From: Delphinus delphis | Lineage: Eukaryota > Chordata > Mammalia > Artiodactyla > Delphinidae | Reading direction: 5' to 3' | Assembly (NCBI RefSeq): GCF_949987515.2 | Contig: NC_082690.1 | Coordinates: 105,088,400-105,152,399 of the forward strand | Length of the DNA: 64,000 nt | Shown here: positions 1 to 12,200 of the stretch, piece after piece | How the letters are laid out: the number at the start of each line of letters is the position of its first letter | Position numbering within the stretch: the first letter of the stretch is position 1 | Program-made: the position numbers and the translations under genes | Notes under the pieces: model-generated | Database searches by the model: none | What the model was told of the DNA's origin: nothing | What the model saw: the letters and a program-made list of their open reading frames with translations, nothing else

Positions 1-174
1 GTCAAGGATGAAGGAAGGTGAGAGAGTGAGGTTTTGAGGACCCAGGCCCATCATCCGCCCACGGAGCTGTCCTGGTGCCTGGGCCCTTGCAAGCATCAAG
101 CTGGCGCTGAAGGAGGGTGAGGTTAGGGGCAGAGGCTGGGCTTAGGGGACCCCAAGGCTCCTGGGGAGACCTGG

Positions 175-180
175 AATAAA
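175..180 (+). terminator. Polyadenylation signal, possibly 3' end of TBC1D10C
   Basis: An AATAAA hexamer lies at the left edge of the window, and I see no convincing coding exon in the bases before it. In human 11q13 the gene upstream of CARNS1 on the same strand is TBC1D10C, so this may be the end of its 3' UTR. That assignment is inferred from synteny only. Confidence 0.4.
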
Positions 181-913
181 GTCTGAGCAGAAGCCCGTAT
201 GCAGTCAGATGGAACGCCTTCCAGCCTCAACCCCGGACCAGCGGCTCCTTCCCCTCCGGCCCTCACTCCCCTCACAGCCCCGCCCCTCCGAGCCCAGCCC
301 TGGCTCCTCAGGGCTCACTGAGGCTGCCCATTGGCTGCTGGAAGGTCTTCACCAGCACCAGGAGCCAGTGGTAAGCTGCAGTGCCCAGCCTCTTGGGGTC
401 AGGGAAGGCTTCTGCGCCTGGGGGAGGAGGGCTCCCCAAGTGGATGCTGGGCCCAGAAGTGGGACTCTGTCCCCTCTTCTGCTCCCTCTCCCTGCTGGTT
501 CAGGATTCCCCACAGGGCTGTGGGCACTCTAAGGCAAGTTCGCCCCCCACCCATGGTCCTGGTCCCGTCCTCAGAGAGAGCCAGCTGAGAACAAAGGCCT
601 AGTGTGCCCGGACAAAGGAGGAAGGGCCCGCCAGCCCTTGCCCCCTGCCTAAGCCCCAGCCGCACCCCCTGGGGACTGCCACTGTGGAAACCCCTCCCAC
701 ACTTGCTAATTGCCCCCGTGGGTGCCTGAGGTGCCTGGGACAGGAGCCATCGCCAGGACAACGGGGCTGGTTCTGATGTAGGCTTATGTTCCTGCAGGGC
801 CCGTTCCCAGTGCCCTGCCTCCCTGCTTCCTTGGGTGCCCTCCCCTGAAGGGGGGAGGGGGAGGGGGAGTACCCGGAGAAAGTGTCTGCAGTCCCACCTT
901 AAATGGTGGAGTG

Positions 914-1001
914 GGTTCTTAGTTCCCTGACCAGGGATCCAACCTGAACCTCCTGCAGTGGAAGTGCGGAGTCTGAACCACTGGACCGCCAGGGAAGTCG
1001 C
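914..1001 (-). mobile_element. Short CHR-type SINE with 12-bp target-site duplication
   Basis: Read on the minus strand it starts with the typical head (cttccctggcggtccagtgg) and contains a tRNA B-box-like stretch. A perfect 12-bp direct repeat (aatggtggagtg) flanks it at 902-913 and 1002-1013, which marks the insertion borders. Confidence 0.8.
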
Positions 1002-2884
1002 AATGGTGGAGTGTTTGATCCATCCTTCTCAGTGGCTGACCTGGAGTGTTGGCACCCTCAGATCTGGTGACAGGGCCACGGCTGCAGGAACACGCCCCCT
1101 CCACATATACTCTTGTGCGCTGACTGTGTGACTGGCCAGGCCCTGGGTCCTGGGCAGACCATCCCACTCCCTGAAGGAGGGACTCACGGAGGTCCAGACC
1201 CAGAGCTGAAGTTTACCTGGGGGGAAACTAAGGCTCAGGAGGGGAGGCAACTGGGCCAAAGCTTTGCTGCCCAGGGCAGACCCAAGGTTCACCGCTAGCC
1301 CCGCATCAACAGCCATGAACCTGACACCCACCTCCCTCTGCCATCCTGGGGCTGCTGTCTCTCCCACTGCCCCAGTCTCGCCCCAGCCTGGGTTCTGAGT
1401 GTGGGCCAGGGGCTGGGCTCCTGTGAGTTAAAGAGAGCTTCCTGAGCCCTCCCTCCCCACTCCCCACCCCACTAGCGTACTTGGAGCTTAATAATAGCAC
1501 AGTCCCCTGCAGTTCACGGACCCTTTCTCAGACCCCCACACCCTCTCTCTGCAGGTGGCACTGAGAGCCTCTTTAGAGAAGGGGGAGATGGCCAGATTGA
1601 GTGCCCAGCCCAGGATCACAGTGGGGGGCAGAGCCAGCTAGACCACGGTAGGTGGGGGAACCTGCAGGGAGTCTATGGGATTTGCCCTGCACTCCCTGCC
1701 CTCCGTGCGCTCAGCTCTTCTGCTGGGAAGGTAGAGGAGCAGGAAAGCAGCAGCCTTGGCACCAGGGCTGCTGAGTCTGAAGGAGAGGCCATATGGTAGT
1801 CGTTCCCCCTGGATATAGACCCTGGGGCAGGTGGTCTCCAGCAGGGGCCTCTCTAGCTGGGGCTGAGTCACTGCCTTGTCTACTGAGGGAAGCATTTTCT
1901 GGGCAGTCCTTCTGCAGATCCCGTTATCAACCATCCATCTGGGAAGCCTGAGCCAAGGGGTCAGACCGAAAGAGGACCAGCTCCCTCCTTGTCGGAACGC
2001 TTTTTTACACACGCTGTTCCCACAGGGCTGCGCTAGCCCCCTATGGCTCCTGTGCACTAGTTGGGAAAAGATGCCCCTCCCCCAGGTACATGCATCCCTT
2101 GCAGGACAGAAGGGAAGTGACCACTCAGCAGGGTACCTTTGTGCAGTGAGCAACCTGAACAACCACACCCAGTGAACCTAGCAGCCCCAGCTCCCTACAG
2201 ACCCGCCTGGAAAGGGGCTCGGAGAAGGCAAGGCACGCATCTGAGAGTACTCAGCCTGTGGGGACCAAAGCTGGGGTGGCACCCAGCGATGTCCATCGGC
2301 CGGGGTCAGCCCAGGGGACAGGAGTGGGGGTCAAGCAAAGAAGTGGAAGGGCAAATGGACCCCCGTGTGGGGGGCCATGGTCTCCATCTCGACTGCCACC
2401 CACCCCATAAGTCCCCCATCCCACACTGTCCGGAGGCCAGGCTTGGACTCCCTGCAAAGTCCCTGCATGGGAATGGCCTTCTCGCTCTCTCTGAACCTCA
2501 GTCTCCTCCTACAGATAATAGGATAATAACAGCTCCCGCCCTAGTCCCAAGAGCACTCTACCTGTCTCATTTCTATGATGGTTATTGTTTAGTCAAGCTG
2601 GGCAGTCACCCAGGGATTGCGTCTCTTCACCCCACGCCTACCTGGCCCAGCTCAGCCTCAGGTGACCTCCAGGCTCTCCTGGCACAAACAGAGCAAGACT
2701 GCCCTGCCAGCCTGCTTGCCCCAACTCCCAGGGCCCTGGGCTGAGCTGCAGTTGCCCAACCCTGATTTTCCTCCCTGCGTCCACAAGGCGAACGCCATCA
2801 CAGCCGGTGCCCAGCCAGGGCAGTCTGGGAGCGGGCACAGAACCACACTGCCCTGTGTGCATGTATACACACACTCTGGCAGAG

Positions 2885-3057
2885 GGAAGACCCCGGCCCT
2901 GCCTCTCACCAGCCGTGTGACCTTGGGCAAATCACATCACCTCTCTGAGCCTCCATTGCCTCATCTGCAAAAGGCAGAGACTCATAACTGCTACCCAACA
3001 GGGTTAAGTGAAATATGGCACATAAAGTCCTCTGTACAGTGCCTGGGACAAGTCAAA
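2885..3057 (+). mobile_element. MIR SINE remnant
   Basis: This is the MIR-like core 'gtgtgaccttgggcaaatca' followed by 'cctcatctgcaaaa' and the typical 'cagtgcctggg' tail. It is an old SINE found in all mammals. Confidence 0.75.
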
Positions 3058-3071
3058 AAACGTTCGCTGGG

Positions 3072-3298
3072 GCTTCCCTGGTGGCGCAGTGGTTGAGAAT
3101 CCGCCTGCCGACGCAGGGGACACGGGTTCGTGCCCCGGTCCGGGATGATCCCACGTGCCGCGGAGTGGCTGGGCCCGTGAGCCATGGCCGCTGCGCGTGC
3201 GCGTCTGGAGCCTGTGCTCCACAACGGGAGAGGCCACAGCAGTGAGAGGCCCACGTACCGCAAACAAAACAAAACAAAACAAAAAAACCCAGAAAAAC
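3072..3298 (+). mobile_element. CHR-type SINE, 'ggctgggcccgtgagccatgg' subtype
   Basis: A full head (cttccctggtggcgcagtgg), a body with 'gggcccgtgagccatggc', and a tail of CAAAA repeats are all present. A near-perfect duplication of 'aacgttcgctgg' flanks the element at about 3058 and 3300. This subtype also occurs at 43327, 52430 (minus) and 54932. Confidence 0.85.
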
Positions 3299-3445
3299 AA
3301 AACCGTTTGCTGGCACTGCTACCTTCTGCCAGGTGCCCCCTGTCCAGCCAAGCCTGGGCTAAAGTATGCACTATAATCCCCATTTGAGGATGAGAAAACT
3401 GAGTCCACAGATGCTACACTGCTTGGGTTAAAAACAAGACAGCAG

Positions 3446-3680
3446 GGACTTCCCTGGCCAGTGGGTAAGACTCTACACTCCCAATGCAGGGACTGGGTTC
3501 AATCCCTGGTTCGGGAAATAGATTCCGAATGCATGCCACAACTAAGAGTCCACATGCCGCAGCTAAAGATCCCACATGCCACAACTGAACATCCCACATG
3601 CCACAACTAAGGCAGTGCAGCCAACATAAATAAATTAAAAAATTTAAAAAGAGTTAAAAAAAAAAAAGCAAAAAACAAGA
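3446..3680 (+). mobile_element. Diverged CHR-type SINE with A-rich tail
   Basis: It begins 'gggacttccctggccagtgg', carries 'gggttcaatccctggttcgg', then degenerate 'ccacatgccacaactaa' repeats and an AT-rich tail. It is more diverged than the other copies, so probably older. Confidence 0.75.
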
Positions 3681-5690
3681 CAGGAGGCCCAAGGTGGAGT
3701 CACTTATGCTAAGCCCCATGTCACCAAACCGAGATAACTTGATTACAGTTTCAGCTCTCCTGGAAATTGTATCTTAAACCAGTCAATCAGGAATTGCCTG
3801 ACCAGCACTAGCAGGTTCATCTGCCTGATAGACCCCTGCTATTGCCTAAAAGAAAGTGATCTTGCAATAACCAACCCACTTTTTTGCCTAAGTATAACTT
3901 CTTTGTGTCTGCTCCCTTCTGCCTATAAAAGTCTTGCATTTTACACAACTTCTTTGTAGCTCCTTTCTGTCTGCTGGATGGGATGCTGCCCAATTCATGA
4001 ACCGCTGGATAAAGCCAATAAGATCTTTAAAATTTACTCTGTTGGATTTTGGTTCTTAATATTTGTTAAGTGTCAGATCTCATGCTCTTTGGTGACATCC
4101 ATGCCCCAACCCTGCTCCCTCCCGTGGATCTCCCTGGAGCTAAGGTTACCCCCTCAGCAAGAGGATGGATCTTCTTGGGTGGCCGCACCTCATTCCAGGA
4201 GGCTGGGCTGGCCACAGGGAGGAGTGGAGTGTGGATCTGGTGCTGGGGAGCCCAGAGCAGCCCTGGAAAGCTGTGTGGGGAATGTGGGCTGGGCTGGGGG
4301 GCCCCAGGTAAGTCACTTCTCCTCTCTGAGTCCCTCCACTGGTAGACAGGGTGGTTCCTCACAGGCTGCTCTGTGTACGGTTGTAGAAAGGGGCCAAAGC
4401 AGCCACCTTTGCCTCCACAAGTGCTGCGGGGCCGTCGGTACCCTCCCCCAGCCCAGGAGGCTCTAGGGAACAATCGGGGGGTGTCCCTGGAGAGAGGGTC
4501 TGAGTTTGCGGGGCTGAGGTGGGAGAATTGCAACAACAACCTACGTGTGCTGGACTCAGGCTGCTGTGATAATCTTCACCGCAGTCCTATGAGATGGTAA
4601 CTAGACCCATTTAAGTCAGGAGGAGAGGGAGGTTCAGTCAGACAGGAAGGGGAGGTGCCCAGGCCCCACAGCTGGATCTAGGATCCGATTCCACCTAGTG
4701 TGACAACACTTGCGAGGGTATGAATCTCTGGGTCTGTTTCTTGGGGTGAATATGTGGCTGTGATCCAGGTCTCTTGAGGTGTGCTTTTGTGGGTGTTTGG
4801 ATGGGTGCACCTGGGGGTAAGGATGTGCGTTTTGGGGAGATTGTGGGTATAACTGTGGATGTCCAGCTGACCTGGGTGTTGATGGGCAGGGCAGATCGTG
4901 TAGACAAGCCCCTTCCTTTGCTGTGCTCAGACCCACTGGAACTCCCAGCCTGGCCACGCTCTTCCCTCTTGGCCCCCAGCAGGGCAGAGGGTACCCCAGG
5001 GAACTGGGACTGCCCTTGTGGGGGGCGTCTTACCTAGTGGCCACTACTCTGGAGGGGCTGGGAGAGATGAGGAGGGGACCCCTCAGATGTACAGGGACCC
5101 CTGTTCAAGAAGGTCTTTCTGGGAGTGCTTGCTGCCGTACGGCACAGTGCTCCTTGGCAGACAGCTGCGGCCCCGGGTCCTGGGGAGCTCAGGACTCCAT
5201 CCAAGGTTAGGGCTCCGGACTGTGTGCTCCAGCCGCTCTCCTGGCTACCCCAGCCCTGAGGGCAAGCCCTGGTACCAGTCTCTGCCGGCTCCAGCTTTCC
5301 CCTCCCCCTCTATTCTCTTTCCATCTCTCTTCCATTATGGGTCCCTCTCTATTTATCCCCCTCTGTCCTCTGTCTTTTCTTTACCGCGGCCCCTTAGTCT
5401 GTGACCCTCTCTGACGATCGCTATCCGCTAGAACCTGGCCCACTGTTCGACTTACTGTGTCTCCGAAGGTCTCCTGTCTGTCCCTCTGCCTGTCCCTCTG
5501 TTTGTCTCTCCCTGCCCGCCCCCCCACCGCGCCTTGCCTCTGGCAGGGTCGGGCCCGCCCACCCCCAGGACCCCAGGTTCAGGATGGGTGGCGGAGGTTT
5601 TGCCGGGTCCCCCGGCTGGAGGACGGTGGGGCCGGGCCACTTCGCCCCGCGCCGCCCCGCGCCTGGCACTGGGCATGCCCCGGGCGCTTC

Positions 5691-5698
5691 TATATAAA
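5691..5698 (+). promoter_or_regulatory. TATA box of CARNS1
   Basis: TATATAAA lies inside GC-rich DNA about 25-30 bp before a GCC-rich stretch that fits the start of the first transcript exon. A TATA promoter fits the tissue-restricted (muscle, brain) expression known for this gene. Confidence 0.75.
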
Positions 5699-5719
5699 GC
5701 GGCGCCGCCTCGGCCGGGC

Positions 5720-5807
5720 GCTGTGCCGCCGCCGCCGCCGAGTCCCGCCGGGTCCGCGCCGCCCGCCGAGCCCGGCAGAGCCCCGCCGAGCCGCTGCCGT
5801 CCGCCAG
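5720..5807 (+). other. CARNS1: CARNS1 exon 1 (non-coding, predicted)
   Basis: The start is estimated from the TATA box. The end is set by a CAG|GTACCC donor with GT at 5808-5809. The exon contains no ATG. The next exon (about 6241-6281) begins after a pyrimidine-rich acceptor and ends exactly at the initiator ATG. Confidence 0.6.
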
Positions 5808-6278
5808 GTACCCCGGCTGCTGCCCGCGCCCCGGGGAGAGCCAGGGAGGGGGCTGCGGGGCAGGGGCCGCGGGGACGGGACCTTGAGCGCCCGCGCCCCC
5901 CAGCGGGACCCGTGACACCGCCTGCATACCCCTCCCAGACGCGCGCACACACGCGCGGGGACCCGGCGCGCCCCCCGCTGGAAGGGCTGAGCGCCAGGAC
6001 CCCCGGCCCTGCCCCGCGCAGCTTGGGATGTGTGAGCTTGGGGTGCGGGCCCCATGGGGTCCGGGCGTCAGCAATCCCTCTGCTTCCTTGGGGTGGGGGT
6101 GGGGCAGCCTTGGACACCTCCTGGCTGGGACAGGAGAGCCGCACGCGGTCGCGGGCACCTCTCTGACCCAGAGTCTTAGGGGCTGGGCTCTGCAGTAGAG
6201 ATCCGGCCGCCCTGACTCCCTCCTCTGTCTCTCTCTGTCAGTCTCTTCCATCAGTCTGTCAGCCTCTCCACCTGTGAG

Positions 6279-9200
6279 ATGGTGAGTCTCCTCTGGTCCC
6301 TCCCCACCAAAGCCCAAGACCCTAATCAGAGGGAGGGCCCGGAGGGCGGCATCGGGCGGGGCGCGTAGAAGCCTAACCCTGGGGCTGTCTGTGCGGACAG
6401 ACCCGTGACCAGCTGCGCACACACCCCTTGACCGCCCACTCTGTGTGCCATGGGACAAGCAGCTGCTGTGTGCCAGGCACTGCCTCTCTCCCCCATCAGC
6501 TCTGGGAGGCGGGCACTCTTGGTCCCCTTTGGCATTCATTCAACCTGCAACTTATTATTACCATGCGCCCTGCCCCATTCTAAGTTTGGGAACATAGCAG
6601 TGAACCCATTCTGGGCTCTTAGGGGACTCAGCTCCTAAGAAAGGGCACCAAGCCTCAGAATTTGGCACCGGCGAACCGGGATTCCAGGCCAGGTCTGAGG
6701 CCCAGACCTCTGCCCTCCCGGCTGCCTGCAGTATGCTGTCTCGCAATGACCACGGTGATTCTCTAGGTCCAAGCCTCATCAGCACCCCGGGGGGGGACAG
6801 GGCAGGCACCAGGCACCCACAAGTCCCAAAGAAACCTCACGACTTGTCCAAGGAGGCCCAGCCTGTCCCCCGGAGGACAGGCCCACCTGTGTCTGCACGT
6901 GTGTTCACAGTGAGCTTCTGAGCAGCCTCATTTGGGAGTCAGCCAGCCTCAGAGAGGGGCAGGGTGTAAGATTTCATCTAAAGTGAGCATTTCCATGACT
7001 CAGAACATCTGAAAAGAAGGGCACCAGCTTCTTCCTTACTAATGCCTGGCCCAGGACTGGGCGTATGGTAGATTCTCCAGCTACTTGGAGATGACCGTGG
7101 ACCAGCTTCACCCACATATTTAGGTCTCAGCAGAACTCCACGGTGGTACATGGGTCACTGAGGCCAGAGAAAAGAGAGCAGCCCAAGAGTGATTGCTTGG
7201 TTCATTCGTTCACTTATTCTTCAGTCATCAAACATTGAGCAGCTACAGCGTGCCAGGGCTGTTTTAGGTCCCAGGGCTGCCTCGATAAGCAAAACCGGCA
7301 AAAAACCTCTGCCCCTCTGAACCAAGCTGGGGCAGACCTGGGCGTGGGATGAGGGGGCAGTGATCCAGCCAGCAGTGCATTGCTTTCTGCTCCCACCCGC
7401 TGGGGCACTGCACATACAGTTTACAAAGCACTCCCACTTACATGTTCCTGGTGACAGGCCTTCATCCCCCAACCCAACCCAACCCATCCTCTTTTGTTCC
7501 TAGGACAGTGTCTGCCCAAGGTTAGGAGAGTGGGGGACTTATACCCTTGGGTGACTTAATATGCCCCTTGCCCACCCTGCCCAAGACCCACCACTTCTGC
7601 CTCCCTCAGCTGTCCCTGGATCCGCTGGGTCCCGAGTGTGACTCCCCCCTGGACTCCAAGGACCTGGAAGAAGAGGAGGGCCCATGGGGTGGGGGCTCTG
7701 GCCTGCCACCCCCAGGCTGCTTCCATGGTTCCTGGCGCCATGACGTGGCCCTGGACTGCAAGGGCTCCCCCGAGGGGGCGGAGGCCCGGGCCTGGACTGT
7801 CTACTACTACAGTCTCCTGCAGAGCTGTCTGCAGCAAGCTGGCCTTCCGGAGACCCAAGACCGCAGCCAGGTGCCCCGCACAGGTGCCCGAGGGTTCCAT
7901 GGAGGGGGGCACCCCTGGGGGGAGGGAGCACCCCTAGGAGGAGGGAGACACCTGCAGCCCAGCCTGCTTCCCATCTCTGTCAAGGTCGGCCCCTTCCCCT
8001 AGGCGCTGGCTTGGTCTGAAGCCAGGGAGACAAGGCCAGTCAACCTCTGGAAGGCAAGCTTTTCAAAGGGCATCTGGCACCAGTAAAGTCAGAGACCACG
8101 GCTTCCCTCCCACCCCCGGAAAATCCAGCCCTGGGATTTGCAGTCCATGTTCTGTGGAGCCAGAGCTTCTACAGAAGTGTCCTGGCAGCCGCTGTGGAGG
8201 CAGCTAGCAGCTGGGACCCAGGACTCCTCCTCTGCTTTATCTGTTTTATGTATCAGGCAGCCACAAAAGATTTTGTGTGGACAGAGGGCTTACAGCTAGA
8301 GTGTGTGAACATCACAGACTGGGCCCCATTGTACAGACTGGGAAACTGAGGTGCAGAGACTCCTCCCCCCACCGCACAGGGACCAAGGGTCACACAGAAA
8401 GTCAGTGGCAGAGCTCAGGCTAGAACCCATGTCTCCAGTCACCCAGCCTCCAGTGCCTTCTGGGCCAGCTGCAGAGGGGAGGGAGCTAGCCTCAGAGGGC
8501 AAGGTAGACAGGCAGCTTCCCCTTTGCTCTCCAGCTTCCTCTGTCCCCTTTACTTTTCTCGTCCGATACCCGGGGAGGACCTGGGGGTCCAAGGGTGAGG
8601 GCAGGGCTATGGGGGTGGGGAAAGGTGGGCGGAAAGAGAGCAAGGGGAGCCCCTGGTGAGCTTGGCAACGTCCTCTTCCTCAAGGCTGTCCTGGGGCGGA
8701 GGTGACCTTGTGCATTCTGGGATCGCCCAGCACCTTTCTGTCTCTGCTGCTGGAGGGTGGGGTCCAGAGCCCGGGTGAGTGTGTGCCCAAGTTCCCCCAC
8801 CCCCTCCTACAGAAAGGGCAGCCCTGCCCTGGCCCGGCCACATCCCAAAATACCCGCCAACCCTGGCAACTGCCTGCATTCCACCGGGCCAGCTGCCCTA
8901 CTCCGAGTGGGGGTGGGTTCTGGGAGCAGCTGCCCCTGACTACCCAGGGGCCCAGGCTGGAGGTGGAGGGCATGGGGGCATTAAGCCTTCCCTGGCCAGC
9001 AACCCTCCTCCCTCTGCCCACAGGAAACATGCTCCTTTGCCTGTCCCCTGCCTGGCTGACAAAGGTGCCAGCACCAGGGCAGCCAGGCGAGGCAGCCCTG
9101 CTGGTCTCCAAGGCTGTGAGCTTCCACCCGGGGGGCCTGACATTCCTGGACGATTTTGTCCCCCCTCGCCGCGCCACCTACTTCCTGGCAGGCCTGGGGC

Positions 9201-12200
9201 TGGGGCCTAGCCGGGGTCGAGAGGCAGCTGAGCTCGCTCGCGACCTGACCTGCCCCACAGGAGCCTCAGCCGAGCTGGCCCGGCTGCTGGAGGACCGGCT
9301 GCTGACGAGGCGATTGCTAGCTCGGCAGGGTGACGTGGCTGTACCAGCTACCCTGGCTTTCACCTACAAGCCGCCGGCACTGCTGAGGGGAGGGGATGCC
9401 AGCCCGGGACTACGGCTGGTGGAGCTGAATGGCAAAGAGGGCCAAGAGACACTGGTGAAGGAGGAAGTAGGGGCTTTTCTGCACTCTGAGGCCCTGGGTG
9501 ATGCCCTGCAGGTAACAGGCTCTGCCCCCGAGGTTGTGCAGAGGCCAGCAGGAGGGGACCCGTGGAGGGTTACCGGGTCCTGCTGGGAAGCGGTTCCCAA
9601 CTTTGAGCCCTACTACTGCCCCATCTCTGTGGTAATCCCCTGCCTTCTTACCTCAGTTTACTCATTAGCTCCTGTGGTATGAGCGTCCCACCCTGCATGT
9701 ACGTGGGGTGGTGAGGAGGCCCCCTTCCCCTGCCTGTTGCAGGTAGCCATGAAGCTCAGTGGCTGGCGCTGGAGGGGGCGGCAGGCAATGCGTCTGTATC
9801 CCCGAGCTGAGCTGGGCCCAGTGGTGGACACAGTGCTGGCATTGCTGGAGAAACTAGAGGAGGAGGAGAGTGTCCTGGTGGAGGCTGTATGCCCACCTGC
9901 CCGGCTGCCCTTCCCAGGTGAGAGCCACCTGTGCCAGCCAGAGGGAGAGCATGGCTCGGCCTCCTGGCTGCTCTGTGCTCAGGCCTCACCGTCTTCCCCC
10001 AGGCAGCCCCCTGCCTGGCCCTGAGCTGGCTCTGCGTATCTGTGCTGTGGTCTGTCGGACACAGGGTGACAAGCCCCTGCTGAGCAAGGTGAGCATGGCT
10101 CAGGTCCAGGTCATGCCCCTGCTGCCACACCCCAGCCCAGTTCCACTGAGCTGATGAGGGCCCCTGGGCAGAGAGAGGACAAAATCTTGGGGCGGGGTGG
10201 GGGGAGGATTTTGGTTGTCTCTGGGAGGACTTCGTCTGACACTCTCCCTTCTCTCCAACCCTTCCTGTGCTCCTCCCACATCCGGAGCCCTACCTGGTAT
10301 CCCATGCTGGGTACCAGGGCCCAGGGCTGAAACCTCTTCCCAGAGAGCTCTTCCCCACAGAAGAGGCTGACCCAGGGTCCCTGACAAACCTCCAGGGCCT
10401 GGAGCCCTTTAGGAGAGAGGCTTAGGGACCCTCCTAGGTACACAGCTCTGGGCCAAGCTGAGAGGGAGAGACTCAACATCGCCCTCAGGGAGCTCTAGGG
10501 CTAAGCCCACCAGGGTGGGACAGGCCCCCAGGGCTGTAGGCACTAGGAACAAGCATGCTTAGAGCCCTTAGGGAGCAGAGGCCCCAGCTGGGCCTGGAAG
10601 CTTGGGTAGAGTCCTCCCAGGGGGACCAGACGGGCAGTGTAAGTCACATTGGAGGACAGGACTTGAATGTCCAGTGAGGGCTGTGGCCTGGATCGTGGCA
10701 TAGGGGAAGGTGTGCTGGGGCCAGGGATAGTCCCGGGAGGACTCCTCCTGGACCAGCCCCCTGAGCCGCACCTTGCCCAGGTGGTGTGCAGCGTGGGCCG
10801 TGGGGACCGGCCTCTGCGGCACCAGAGCTCCTTGCCACGGACGCTGGAGGCGGCGCTGGCCCAGTGCGGCCTGGGTGAGGCTTCGCAGGTGGCAGTCGTG
10901 CGGCAGCGCGTCAAGGCGGCGGCCGAGGCCGCGCTAGCCGCCGTGCTGACCCTGGAGGCCAGCCTGAGCGCTGAGCAGCGCGGCGGGCGCCAGGTCCGCA
11001 CTGACTTCCTCGGTGAGTGCAGGCCGCCCGGGACGGGGACGGGAGGAGGGGGGCCCGAGGCCCGAAGGCGGCCCGCACTGAGCCCGCGCCCCCTGCCCGG
11101 CCCAGGGGTGGACTTCGCCCTGACGGTGGCCGGCCGCGCGCTGACCCCCGTGGCCCTGGAGCTGAACGGAGGCCTGTGTCTGGAGGCGTGTGGCGCGCTC
11201 GAAGGGCTGTGGGCCGCGCCGCGCCCGGGGCTGGCAGCCGAGGAGGCGGCGGCCGCGCCGCTGGTGGAGACGATGCTGCGGCGCTCGGCGCGCTGCCTCA
11301 TGGAGGGAAAACAGCTGCTGCTGCTCGGCGCGGGCGGTGTCAGCAAGAAGTTCGTGTGGGAGGCGGCGCGCGACTACGGGCTCAAGGTGGGCGGGGTGGG
11401 GCGGGGCGGGGCTCAAAGTTCCGGCCTGAGTGGTGGAGGCAGGACCCGGGGCGGGGCCAGGGGCGGTGTTGGCCTTGGGGCGGGGCCTGCGCGGGGCGAT
11501 CTAGCCGGGGGCCTGGAGCCCAAGCGTAGGGGCGGGGCCTGTCGCCGCGTCCAGGTTAGGGGTCTCAACTTTTTCCCGCCCCTAGCTGAATTTTGTCCCT
11601 GCTAGGAGTAAAAGGCCACTCGGGACACCAGACCAGCAGTCCCAAGCCCTAACCCTGGTGGTTTCCCTACGAACCCTGGTGGTTTCCCTACAAACCCTGG
11701 CCAGACTGAGCCTGCCAGTGGGAAAGATTCCACCAGCCCTCTCTGCCACCCCTCCCATCTAGATGACACCCGCCCCCCCTCCTGCAGCCATCTCTCCTCT
11801 GGCTAAACCTTACTGAGCCCCCAGGTTAAGCACTGCCTCCTCTAGGTTGCCTTCCCTACTCTCTTGGCCGGATTAGGTGTCCCACCTCTGTACCTTCTAT
11901 TCAATCATCAACAAATATGTTTTGAGCGCGTAGCACTGGTGAAGCTGTCTCCCCTGAGGGCCAGGACCATGTTCTAGGCCCCATCCTATTGCCCAGCGCC
12001 CAGCACAAGCTGATCTCGGTGTGTTGCCGCCCTGTGGTTTCTGCAGCTGCACCTGGTGGACTCAGACCCCAACCACTTTGCGTCCCAGCTAGTGCAGACC
12101 TTCATCCACTTCAATATAACAGAGCACCAGAGGGATGAGGAGAACGCACGGGTGCTGGCGGAGCTGGTGCGGGCACGCGGCCTGCAGCTAGACGGCTGCT

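Larger units (their letters stand above)
201..5690. other. Intergenic region upstream of CARNS1
   Basis: No gene is recognised here. The open frames are short and GC-driven. The stretch holds three CHR-type SINEs and one MIR, listed separately. The rest is unique sequence, with pyrimidine-rich tracts around 5280-5540 leading into the CARNS1 promoter. Confidence 0.7.

Noticed and set aside
5349..5358. MEF2-like CTATTTATCC upstream of CARNS1
   Set aside because: It differs from the MEF2 consensus at the 3' end and lies about 340 bp from the TATA box. Too weak to list as a site.
5421..6539. A 372-codon open frame on the minus strand across the CARNS1 promoter and exons 1-2
   Set aside because: It lies in a CpG island where stop codons are rare, resembles no known protein, and overlaps a clear TATA promoter and spliced exons on the other strand.
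10543..11346. A 267-codon minus-strand open frame
   Set aside because: It is antisense to CARNS1 exons 8 and 9, in very GC-rich DNA, and has low-complexity composition.
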